Positions 19,381-26,952 of a stretch of DNA of 64,000 bases are shown here, piece after piece (position 1 is the stretch's first letter; each line of letters begins with the position of its first letter). The stretch is from contig NZ_JAPNKA010000001.1 of NCBI RefSeq assembly GCF_026626635.1, positions 6,138,001-6,202,000 of the forward strand, written 5' to 3'. Both the position numbers and the translations under genes were made by a program. Under the pieces are notes generated by a model. The model was not told where the DNA came from, did not search any database, and saw only the letters and a program-made list of their open reading frames with translations. The stretch comes from Archangium lansingense (GTDB lineage: Bacteria; Myxococcota; Myxococcia; Myxococcales; Myxococcaceae).

Positions 19381-20148
19381 CTACTCCAGAGACACCAGCA
19401 ACAGCCGGAGCTCGTCATCGATGTCCTCGGGTTGCTCGACTGTCTGGGCGATCTCGGCCCGGAGCAACTCCCGGTATCGGCCGCGGAGCCGGTAGGCCGC
19501 CAGCTTCACGGCGTCTTCGCTCATCTTCAGGGTCTCGCCCACCTTCGCGTAGGGCTGTTTTTCCACGTCTCCCGTCAGGGTGCCGCGCAGCTTCTCGAAG
19601 AGTTGCTGCCTGCCGAGCCGGGCGCATTCCTGCTCCAGTGTGGACAGGACGTGCTCCAGCAGCGTCAGGGCCCAGCGGCGCTCGTAGAGCTTCTCGGGCG
19701 TCAGGCTGTGCGAGGGCTCGTGCTGGTAGCGGCCCTCCGCGTCCTCGGCGTCGATGGACACGGGGGTCAGGCCGCTGCCGCGCTTCTGGGCCCGTTCCCG
19801 GTCCCACTCGTTGGAGAGGTAGTGCTTGAGTGAGGAGAGCAGCCATGAGCGGAACCGTCCGCGCTGGCGATCCACGGCGGCCAGGTCGTTCTTCTCGAGC
19901 ATCCGCATGAAGAATCCCTGGACCAGGTCGCGCGCGTCCTCGGGTCCACGTCCCTGGCGCCGGGTGAAGGCATAGAGCGGGTACCAGTAGAGCCTGCACA
20001 GCGTGGACAACGCCTCGTGTGCCTCGGACGCGGTGCCCTGGCGCACGACGGCTATCAGACTCCAGTGCGTTGTCTGGAACTTCCTGGGACTTCCCCGAGG
20101 AAGTCCCTCGAGCACGTCCTCTCCGTCGTCCCGCCTGGGTGATGACAT
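19381..20148 (-). CDS. ECF sigma factor, Ser/Thr-kinase-linked type
   Basis: This 255-residue sigma-70-family factor has regions 2 and 4 but no region 3. Region 2 spans LYWYPLYAFTRRQGRGPEDARD and the following GFFMRMLEK, with a DNA-melting part RGRFRSWLLSSLKHYL. Region 4 is near the end (PYAKVGETLKMSEDAVKLAAYR). The N-terminal FQTTHWSLIAVVRQG is typical of sigma factors encoded beside Ser/Thr kinases. No anti-sigma factor gene is seen on either side. The downstream kinase gene begins 18 bases later and is the obvious regulatory partner. Confidence 0.9.
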   Translation of the reverse strand: MSSPRRDDGEDVLEGLPRGSPRKFQTTHWSLIAVVRQGTASEAHEALSTLCRLYWYPLYAFTRRQGRGPEDARDLVQGFFMRMLEKNDLAAVDRQRGRFRSWLLSSLKHYLSNEWDRERAQKRGSGLTPVSIDAEDAEGRYQHEPSHSLTPEKLYERRWALTLLEHVLSTLEQECARLGRQQLFEKLRGTLTGDVEKQPYAKVGETLKMSEDAVKLAAYRLRGRYRELLRAEIAQTVEQPEDIDDELRLLLVSLE

Positions 20149-20251
20149 CGGCTCCCCCGATCGCTCCCGCTGCTAGAACCTAGCCTAGGACCGCGCTTGC
20201 TCGGATGGTCAATTGGGGAGGGCGTCGTGTTCACGCCTGGAACAACACGTA

Positions 20252-21895
20252 CTACGCGGCTGGGCGGACCTTGCGCCGCGTCAAGAGCGAGGGCCCGAGG
20301 AGCAGCATCGCGCTCAACAGCAGGGCGGTGGGACCCAGCCAGTCACCCCAGGCCACCATCAGGGTGGACAGGCGCGGAGTCGGGGGGACGGTCAGAGCCA
20401 GGCTCGCGCGATGATCATCCGGCACCTCGGCGAGCACCTCACCCGTGGGGCTGATGAGGGCGGAGATGCCCGAGTTGGTGACGCGCACCTGGGGGAGGCG
20501 CGTCTCGATGCTGCGAAACGCCGCGTGCATCAGGTGCAGCTTCGGCGCTGGCGTCCCCGAGAACCACGAGTCATTGGACAGCGTGATGATGAGCTCGGCA
20601 CCGCGGCGCGCTTCTTCGGCGACGTAGCTGGGGAAGATGGACTCGTAACAGATGAGGGGCGCGACGGTGAGCGTCCGGCCCTCGCCGAGCTGGAGAGGCA
20701 GCGTCTGGGGACCGGGCCCTCGCTTCCAGTAACCCGTCCAGGGCATCCACTCGCGCAGCCTTGGCGAGTCGATCAGCTCGGGGACCCACTCCGTCAGCGG
20801 GAAGAGCATCGTCTTGCGGTAGGCCGAGCGCTCCAGTGCTCCGTCTCGCCCCAGGCCCACGAACATGGCGGCGTTGTATTCGCGCTCCTGCTCCAGGTCG
20901 TACGTGCCGAAGAGCAGTGGGACCCGGCTGCGCGAGATGAACTCGCGGATCTCCGCGTCGAACTCGGCGCCCGCCTCGCTCTTCGGTGTGCCGAAGGTCG
21001 TCGGGTACACCGTCTCGGGCCAGATGAGCAGATCCACCTTGCGGTTCTGGAGCAGCTCGGCCGAGAGCTGGTAGTGCGTGTCCAGGATCATCCGGACCAC
21101 GTCGTACGTGCCCATCTCCGCGGCGAGCTTCTCGTACTTCGTGATGTTGGCCTGCACGACGCCCACCACGAGCTGCTGTTTGGGAGTCTCGAGCTCGGCC
21201 ACCTGCCGGAGGCGGAGCTGGCCGTACCCGAAGCAGCCCAGGATGAGCGCCGTCAGCATGGCCATCGGAGCCAGGGCACGCCGCGAGCCCTCGCGAAGGC
21301 CGTGGGCCGCGAGGGCCTTCCCGGCTGCGAGCACGCACTCGTTGACGATGAGGAGCACGAGCGTGAGGCCATGCGCTCCGGCGAGATCCGCGCCCTGGCG
21401 CAGTGACTCGGAGGCAAAGAAAGCCTGTCCCAGGGTCTCGGCGAAGAGCTTGGGGCTCAGCCACTCGGTGCCCACGTACACGAGTGCGGCCGTGAGCGTG
21501 ATGCGCCAGAAGGCCAGCGGGCCCTCCCGGGAGGTGCGCCGCAGGTGGTAGCGGGCCAGCGCGAAGGTGATGAACTGGAGCTCCATGAAGGGCGCCAGCA
21601 GCAGCAGCGCGAGCCAGCACACTGCCAGGGGGGCCTGGGAGTAGCTCTGCAATGCCGCGGGGAACCATCCGAAGATGGCTGCGGTGAAGGCGAGTCCCAT
21701 CACCAGGCCCGAGAGCACGGCCTCGCGCCGGGAGTTGACGCGGTCCAGCACCAGCAACCAGGGAATGAAGCACACCCAACCCACCGCCACCCAACGTGCC
21801 TCCAGGCGTCCGAAGAGCCACATGAGGCCCGTGGAGCCCGCCACGCCGAGCAGCAGGGCCGCCAGGCCTCTGGCGCGTACTGCACTCGCGCTCAT
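20252..21895 (-). CDS. lnt: Apolipoprotein N-acyltransferase
   Basis: This 547-residue inner-membrane enzyme adds the third acyl chain to the N-terminal Cys of lipoproteins. The N-terminal half is a set of membrane segments (for example WLALLLLAPFMELQFITFAL). The C-terminal half is a nitrilase-like domain with the Glu in LLIWPETVYP, the Lys in AYRKTMLFPLTEW and the Cys in ICYESIFPSY, which together form the catalytic triad. Length is slightly above the usual 510. The gene starts within the stop codon of the preceding gene (4-base overlap), so it is translated from the same message. It acts on the many lipoproteins encoded by such a genome. Confidence 0.95.
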   Translation of the reverse strand: MSASAVRARGLAALLLGVAGSTGLMWLFGRLEARWVAVGWVCFIPWLLVLDRVNSRREAVLSGLVMGLAFTAAIFGWFPAALQSYSQAPLAVCWLALLLLAPFMELQFITFALARYHLRRTSREGPLAFWRITLTAALVYVGTEWLSPKLFAETLGQAFFASESLRQGADLAGAHGLTLVLLIVNECVLAAGKALAAHGLREGSRRALAPMAMLTALILGCFGYGQLRLRQVAELETPKQQLVVGVVQANITKYEKLAAEMGTYDVVRMILDTHYQLSAELLQNRKVDLLIWPETVYPTTFGTPKSEAGAEFDAEIREFISRSRVPLLFGTYDLEQEREYNAAMFVGLGRDGALERSAYRKTMLFPLTEWVPELIDSPRLREWMPWTGYWKRGPGPQTLPLQLGEGRTLTVAPLICYESIFPSYVAEEARRGAELIITLSNDSWFSGTPAPKLHLMHAAFRSIETRLPQVRVTNSGISALISPTGEVLAEVPDDHRASLALTVPPTPRLSTLMVAWGDWLGPTALLLSAMLLLGPSLLTRRKVRPAA

Positions 21896-22530
21896 GGAAT
21901 GGGCTCCACTCCCTCTGGCCCTTCTGGAAGCTCCAGGACCTCGATGGGCATGCCCGCCGGGGCCAGCTCGGGCGGGACGACTCTGTTGGAGGGAAGCTCG
22001 ACCGGCGTCCCCTTCGAGTCCACCGGCTTGTAGTCCGGATGGAACATGAGGATCGCCTTCACGCGCTCACCGCTGTCCGTGGTCTGGTAGTGGCGCACGT
22101 AACCGGGAGGCAGCTCGAAGTCCTCGGGGACGATGATGCCCTGCTTGAGGGGGCTGGTGCCCGGGCGGTACAGGTTGATTCCCTCGGCGGGTCCAGCGGG
22201 CGCCGCCTCCTGCTCCATGGGCTCCTGCTCGGGCGAGGGCTCGGACGGCTGGGCCGGGATGTTCCCGGGCGGAGCTGCCTTCGGAGCGGGACGGGACGGG
22301 GCGGGGGAGGGCGCGGGTGCACTTTGCGCGAGCTTGACGGGCTCGGCCTCGGGAGTAGTTGGCACAGGGGCTGGTGATGACACGAGCCAGGCACTCAAGA
22401 GCAGACACACGACGGTGAAGCCGAGCCCCAGCCCGACGATCCACATGCCGCTGCCACTTCGCTTCCGCTGGATGCGCGTCACGCCGTCACTGTCGACGTG
22501 CCGCTCGTACTCGGGATGCTGTGAACCCAT
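21892..22530 (-). CDS. Single-pass membrane protein with Pro-rich linker
   Basis: This 212-residue protein has a short basic cytoplasmic start and one membrane segment (MWIVGLGLGFTVVCLLLSAW, about 29-48). A Pro/Ala/Glu-rich linker follows. The C-terminal part of about 90 residues contains LPPGYVRHYQTTDSGERVKAI-like text cut here at VRHYQTTDSGERV and ends in an acidic Pro-rich tail. The topology suggests an inner-membrane anchor with a periplasmic domain reaching across the peptidoglycan. I do not recognise the family. It is coupled to lnt by an ATGA overlap, so a link to lipoprotein maturation is suggested but unproven. Confidence 0.7.
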   Translation of the reverse strand: MGSQHPEYERHVDSDGVTRIQRKRSGSGMWIVGLGLGFTVVCLLLSAWLVSSPAPVPTTPEAEPVKLAQSAPAPSPAPSRPAPKAAPPGNIPAQPSEPSPEQEPMEQEAAPAGPAEGINLYRPGTSPLKQGIIVPEDFELPPGYVRHYQTTDSGERVKAILMFHPDYKPVDSKGTPVELPSNRVVPPELAPAGMPIEVLELPEGPEGVEPIP

Positions 22531-22596
22531 TCTCGCCCCTGTTCTCCGGGACCCGTATGCTACGGGCCCCCTGTCGCCCGGGCAATCCGTTCCCCC

Positions 22597-23484
22597 ATGA
22601 CCCCCATGCATGCCGACGCACCCGCAGAGCCTTCCGCCAATGGCCAGGCCGTTGCTCCGCGCTTCCAGGTCCAGGCCTACCCGCTCGCCCTGCGCATCGT
22701 CGGTGCCGCGCTCCAGGTGCTGATCACGGCCGACATCCTCTGCGCCTCGGCGCTCGTCGTCGCCGCCACCTTCACGGGGGCAATGAACCCCAAGCCCCCT
22801 GCATTGGCGGGATGGCTCGCCCTGCTCGCGATTGTCCTGTTCGGCTTCACCCGGCTCATCCGCTGGCGCACCGCTGCTACGTTCTCGGTTGAGCCGTCGC
22901 GGTTCGTGCTTCAGCGCCGCGATGAGCAGTTCGAGATTCCTGTCACTGCGGTGGAGTCCGCCCGGGTCTGGCGGCTGCCCTTGCCGGGGGCTGGCCTGTC
23001 GCTGCGGATGAAGTCGGGGCGCAGCTTCCAATACGCGCTGCAGGTGGCGGATCCACTGCCGGTGTTGGAGGCGATGGGGGCAGAGGCGCGGCACCCGCTC
23101 ACGGCTTTCGCGCACGCACGGGCAGTGGTCGTCCGCCGGCGCTGGTACCACCTGGCGTTCAAGTTCGTCCTGTTCCCGCTGGTGCCCGCCGTCATCATGT
23201 TCCAGCTCAACCAGCGCATCACCTACGGTGGGCCGTTTGCGCAGTACCACATGTACGGGCTGGGGCCGTACCTGCAGGGCTTCATCACGTATTGGTCCTA
23301 CTTCACCGCGCTGCTCGTGCTGTTCGCCAGCATCTGGCGCGTGCTGGCCGAGTTGGTGGCTTTCGCGGCGGCGTGGATTTCTCCGCTGCGCGTGCGGGGT
23401 GTGCGGCGCTTCGTGGAGGTCGCAGTTGCGGTGCTCTACTACGGGGGCTTCTGCTCGCTCGTGGCGTGGAAGTTCCTCCAGTAG
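22597..23484 (+). CDS. Polytopic membrane protein of unknown function
   Basis: This 295-residue protein has two N-terminal membrane segments (ALQVLITADILCASALVVAA and ALLAIVLFGFTRLI). A soluble stretch of about 80 residues resembles a PH-like strand-rich domain (FSVEPSRFVLQRRDEQFEIP). Two or three C-terminal segments follow (LAFKFVLFPLVPAVIMF, TYWSYFTALLVLFASIW, VAVLYYGGFCSLVAW). No catalytic motif is visible. It is divergent from the lnt operon with only 66 bases between starts, so the two promoters must be closely spaced. It could be a bacterial PH-domain membrane protein, but that is low confidence. Confidence 0.7.
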   Translation: MTPMHADAPAEPSANGQAVAPRFQVQAYPLALRIVGAALQVLITADILCASALVVAATFTGAMNPKPPALAGWLALLAIVLFGFTRLIRWRTAATFSVEPSRFVLQRRDEQFEIPVTAVESARVWRLPLPGAGLSLRMKSGRSFQYALQVADPLPVLEAMGAEARHPLTAFAHARAVVVRRRWYHLAFKFVLFPLVPAVIMFQLNQRITYGGPFAQYHMYGLGPYLQGFITYWSYFTALLVLFASIWRVLAELVAFAAAWISPLRVRGVRRFVEVAVAVLYYGGFCSLVAWKFLQ

Positions 23485-23577
23485 GGCGTCAGCTGCTCTC
23501 GGATCTGGGGTGTTGACGTCCGAGTCGGGTGGTGGACGTTGTGAGCGGAGGGCTGCGTTCGGGATGGAAGGCGGTGC

Positions 23578-24042
23578 TTGGATGAAGGCATGCACTCCTT
23601 CGTGTGGCTGGTCCTGGCGTGTGTCTGGCTCGTGGGCTGTGTGGGTGGCCACCAGCAGTTGCGTCAGTCCGTGGGACCAGGACCCGGGCCGGGCTGTACG
23701 AGCACGCTGGATTGCGCGTGCAAGAATGGGTCAGCAGCGGCCTGCGAGCAGCTGGGGACGGCGCCCAAGACGCCCGGACCTCCAGGTCCCGGACCTGTTC
23801 CGCCACCCGGTACGGGCACTGTGCCCATCACGAACGAGGTCCGCGCGACGGACAAGGACACCAAGGATCGGTGCTCGGATTATTACCTCAAGTGTATAGA
23901 GGCGGGTGGCGGCAGCATGAATGGCCATGCCTCGGGCTATAGCCGTTGTGCTTCCTGCCTAGCCTACTGCACATCTAATGGTTTCTGGCCAGAAGCGATC
24001 TACACGTGGAATGGAGTGCGGCTGTCATGCCCGGGCATCTGA
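23578..24042 (+). CDS. Cys-rich lipoprotein, possible SitA-like toxin
   Basis: This lipoprotein of about 150 residues has signal peptide and lipobox CVWLVGC, then a Gly/Pro-rich linker (PGPPGPGPVPPPGTG). A compact C-terminal domain of about 55 residues has six cysteines and an aromatic end (NGFWPEAIYTWNGVR). Two starts are possible. TTG 23578 has GGAAGG seven bases upstream, while ATG 23590 puts the signal peptide first. Base composition is unusual for the window: a 60-base sample from 23881 has 33 G or C. The gene overlaps the next one by 16 bases. The layout recalls secreted toxin/immunity pairs, but toxicity is inference only. Confidence 0.6.
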   Translation: MDEGMHSFVWLVLACVWLVGCVGGHQQLRQSVGPGPGPGCTSTLDCACKNGSAAACEQLGTAPKTPGPPGPGPVPPPGTGTVPITNEVRATDKDTKDRCSDYYLKCIEAGGGSMNGHASGYSRCASCLAYCTSNGFWPEAIYTWNGVRLSCPGI

Positions 24043-24566
24043 CAAAGGCAGAGGATGCTCGGTTGGACCGCCTGGCCCAAGAGTGGGATCGTCTCTACCT
24101 CTCGCTTCTGCGAGCGCCCATCGCAGAGAAGATTCCGGCGTTCAAGCAGCTCGAAAAGCGGTTTCTGAAGGAGATGCGTACCGCAGCAGGCAAACGACAG
24201 GTGCAGAGACGGATTACCAAAGCCCTTCTCATGGAGACCTGTGCTGGTCCTTGGAGAAGGTTCTCGCCGTACCTGCGGCGGATGGAGCGGCTTGGCTACC
24301 CCTCAATGGACGATCGCTTGTTGGTTTGTTGTTGGGCGGCGCAGGCTGCTAGAGGATCTCCCGTTGGACTGCGCAGGGCAGCCGCGCTCATGGCTGACTT
24401 CGAGCGGCGAGCTCGTGCCCGGCCACCGGCTCCAGAGGCGAGAGCGCAGGTCGAGTTCATGTTGACTCGGGCTAGAGACTTTATCGGTCTTGGCATCGAA
24501 GCCGCCGCGGAAGGATCCACCCGCCGCAAGGACGCCAAAACGCGCGGCCGTCGACCCACCGAATAA
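24027..24566 (+). CDS. Small basic helical protein, possible immunity partner
   Basis: This 179-residue protein has no signal peptide or membrane segment, so it should be cytoplasmic. It is rich in Arg, Ala and Leu and predicted helical throughout (EDARLDRLAQEWDRLYLSLL, then FKQLEKRFLKEMR). The C-terminus is very basic (RRKDAKTRGRRP). I do not recognise it. It begins 16 bases inside the end of the Cys-rich lipoprotein gene, so the two are cotranscribed and probably coupled. Sampled GC near 24301 is 35 of 60, lower than its surroundings, which fits a shared foreign origin. A start at GTG 24006 is also possible. Confidence 0.6.
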   Translation: MPGHLTKAEDARLDRLAQEWDRLYLSLLRAPIAEKIPAFKQLEKRFLKEMRTAAGKRQVQRRITKALLMETCAGPWRRFSPYLRRMERLGYPSMDDRLLVCCWAAQAARGSPVGLRRAAALMADFERRARARPPAPEARAQVEFMLTRARDFIGLGIEAAAEGSTRRKDAKTRGRRPTE

Positions 24567-24603
24567 CCGGAGGCAGTGCCCCGACGTCCGCGCAGTTTCT
24601 TCC

Positions 24604-26850
24604 TCAGCCCGTGCGGCGCTTCTTGTCGCGCTTCGGTTTGCGCTCGGACTTGGTTGGAGGCGTGCTGTCCGGAATGCTTTCCGCCGCCTTGCCCTCGGCA
24701 GGCCTCGTGGTGGGGAAGGGCGTCCCATCCGGGTGGACTGGCTCCGGAGGCTGGACTGGCTCGGACGGCGGTGCGGGTAGGCGGATGATGAACGTTGCTC
24801 CCTCGTCCGGTTTACTCTGCACCGACAGCGTCCCGCCGTGGTTCTTCACGATGCGCTGGCTGATGGCCAGGCCCAGTCCCGTGCCCTTCTGCTTCGTCGT
24901 GTAGAAGGGCACGAAGATGTGCTGCTGCTGATCCTGCGGAATTCCAGGGCCCGTGTCCGTCACGTGTAGCTCCACGAACGAGTCCCCCGCGGGGCGGAAT
25001 TCCGTGAAGCGATCCGGTCGCACCGTCTTCACCGTGATGGTTCCCCCGGTGTCGGCCATCGCCTGCATCGCGTTCTGCACCAGGTTGATCAACACCTGCT
25101 TGAGCTGCTCCGCGTCCGCCTCCACCCGCGGCAGGGACTCCTCCTGCTCGACCTTGAGCCCGATGCCCTGCGGCATCTCGTTCTGGATGAGCCGCACCGT
25201 CCGCGTCACCACCTCATTCAGGTCCGTGGGCCCGAAGGTCTGCTTCAGCGGGCGCGCGTAGTCGAGGAACGCCGACACCACTCCGTTGAGGCGGTTCACC
25301 TCCTCGACGATGACCTCCAGGAACTCGCCCTCTTCGCCCGGCAGCTGCTTGGGATCCAGGCACTGCGCCGCGCCCTTGATGGCGCCCAGTGGGTTGCGGA
25401 TCTCATGCGCCAGGCCCGCCGCCATCTCGCCCAGGGCCGCCAGGCGGTCTCGCTCACGGATCTTCTCGTACAGCTTCGAGTTCTCCAGCGCCGTCGCCAG
25501 CCGCTCGGCCACCTCCAGGATGAGGGCGATCTCGTCCGAGGCGTACGCCTCTGGCACGCGCTCGTCCCACATATTGAGGAAGCCGATGACGCGATCATTG
25601 CCCAGCAGCGGCACGGTGATGCCACCCTTCATCTGCAGAAGTGCCGCGCGCGTGTCGTTGAGCCGCTTCAGCTCGTCCCGGAAGCGCTTACCCTCCACCG
25701 CCTGCTGCCGCAGCACCACGATGCGCCGCTCCACGTTCTCCAGCAGCACCGCCTTCTGTCCCGACGCCACCGCGAACAGCACGCCTCGCGCCGCGCCCGT
25801 GTCCAGGAAGCTCACCGGCGCCGGCCCTCGCGCATCCAGCAGCCGGTAGCCCGGCCTGTCCTCCGCCAGCAGGTACAGCGAGGCGTGCGTGATGCGCCCC
25901 GATTCATGCAGCGCGTCCAGCACCATCCGCGCCAGCTCGGAGATCTCGATGACGCCCGCCATCCTCGCGCGCGCGTTGCCCAGCACCCGCAGCAGCTCGA
26001 AGCGCTCGCGGAAGAAGATGGCCACCACCTGCTCCTCCACCTTCACCCGCAGCGGCTCCAGGAGGATGAGCACCACGAAGGCCGCTACCACCGTGTTGAA
26101 GACGAAGAGCGAGGTGTTCTGCTTGTCCACCCAGACTGTCAGCACGGTGAAGACCGCGGCCAGGATGCTGGCCAGCACCGTCTGCGAGGCGATCTTCCCC
26201 AGCAGCTCCTGGAGATCCATCAGCCGCAGCCGCAGCAGCGTCTGGGCGAGGAAGAACAGGTAGAGCGTGGTGAAGACCGGCCCCAGGGTGGGGAAGGGCA
26301 GGCCGTAGCGCTCGAGCAGATCCAGCGCGGTGAAGAGGATGGCCGCCCCCGCACCGGTGGCCAGGTACGTCAGGCGCAACCGTTCGATACGCGACTCGGT
26401 GGTGCTGACTCGTCGGAGTAGCAACGAAACCGAGCCCAGCAGCGCACCGAGCACCCAGGCGCCCATGGCCAGCTTGGCCCAGCCGTTGAGGGCCAGCGGG
26501 GACACCGCGACTGCCAGGCCGAAGACGGCGGACAGCACAGCGAGCCGCCTGCCGAGCTGATGTGTTCCCTTGCTGACCCCCAGGAATTCGAAGAAGAAGG
26601 CAACGGCCGCGCCAGGAACGAGCGAAGCCAGTAGAATGGTGGCACCCACCGCCACTCTCGCCACCCACGGGTGTTCCGTGCGCGCGAAGAGGTTGTGGAA
26701 GAAGCTGGAGAGGTAGTACCCGCCCACCGCCAACGCGAAGACGGAGTAAAGCGTGAGCACCCGCGGACGACCCGCCCTCAACAACATGGAAACGCCCAGC
26801 GCCAGCCCGATGATGGATGCGAGGAGTGCGCTCTGTGTCCGGATGTCCAT
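24604..26850 (-). CDS. Membrane-bound GAF histidine kinase
   Basis: This 748-residue sensor kinase has a multi-helix membrane part (about 1-250, seven to eight segments) and a GAF-like domain (about 290-450). The catalytic core has an H-box LAHEIRNPLGAIKGAA, N-box NLVQNAMQAM, DTGPGIP (G1), PFYTTKQKGTGLGLAI (F/G2) and TFIIRLPAP. The C-terminal 60 residues form a Pro- and Lys-rich tail of low complexity. This is a NtrB/AtoS-like core, suited to an NtrC-type partner, but no response regulator gene is adjacent. The best in-window candidate (115-1551) is 23 kb away, so pairing is unproven. The stimulus is unknown. Confidence 0.93.
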   Translation of the reverse strand: MDIRTQSALLASIIGLALGVSMLLRAGRPRVLTLYSVFALAVGGYYLSSFFHNLFARTEHPWVARVAVGATILLASLVPGAAVAFFFEFLGVSKGTHQLGRRLAVLSAVFGLAVAVSPLALNGWAKLAMGAWVLGALLGSVSLLLRRVSTTESRIERLRLTYLATGAGAAILFTALDLLERYGLPFPTLGPVFTTLYLFFLAQTLLRLRLMDLQELLGKIASQTVLASILAAVFTVLTVWVDKQNTSLFVFNTVVAAFVVLILLEPLRVKVEEQVVAIFFRERFELLRVLGNARARMAGVIEISELARMVLDALHESGRITHASLYLLAEDRPGYRLLDARGPAPVSFLDTGAARGVLFAVASGQKAVLLENVERRIVVLRQQAVEGKRFRDELKRLNDTRAALLQMKGGITVPLLGNDRVIGFLNMWDERVPEAYASDEIALILEVAERLATALENSKLYEKIRERDRLAALGEMAAGLAHEIRNPLGAIKGAAQCLDPKQLPGEEGEFLEVIVEEVNRLNGVVSAFLDYARPLKQTFGPTDLNEVVTRTVRLIQNEMPQGIGLKVEQEESLPRVEADAEQLKQVLINLVQNAMQAMADTGGTITVKTVRPDRFTEFRPAGDSFVELHVTDTGPGIPQDQQQHIFVPFYTTKQKGTGLGLAISQRIVKNHGGTLSVQSKPDEGATFIIRLPAPPSEPVQPPEPVHPDGTPFPTTRPAEGKAAESIPDSTPPTKSERKPKRDKKRRTG

Positions 26851-26952
26851 GCGTGGTGGCCAGTCTAACCTCCGTTCGCTCGTGGAAATTTTTTCCCTGC
26901 TTCCAGTTGTCTCCGTGGCTGCCCAGGCCCATCACCTGGGGACCCATTCCGC

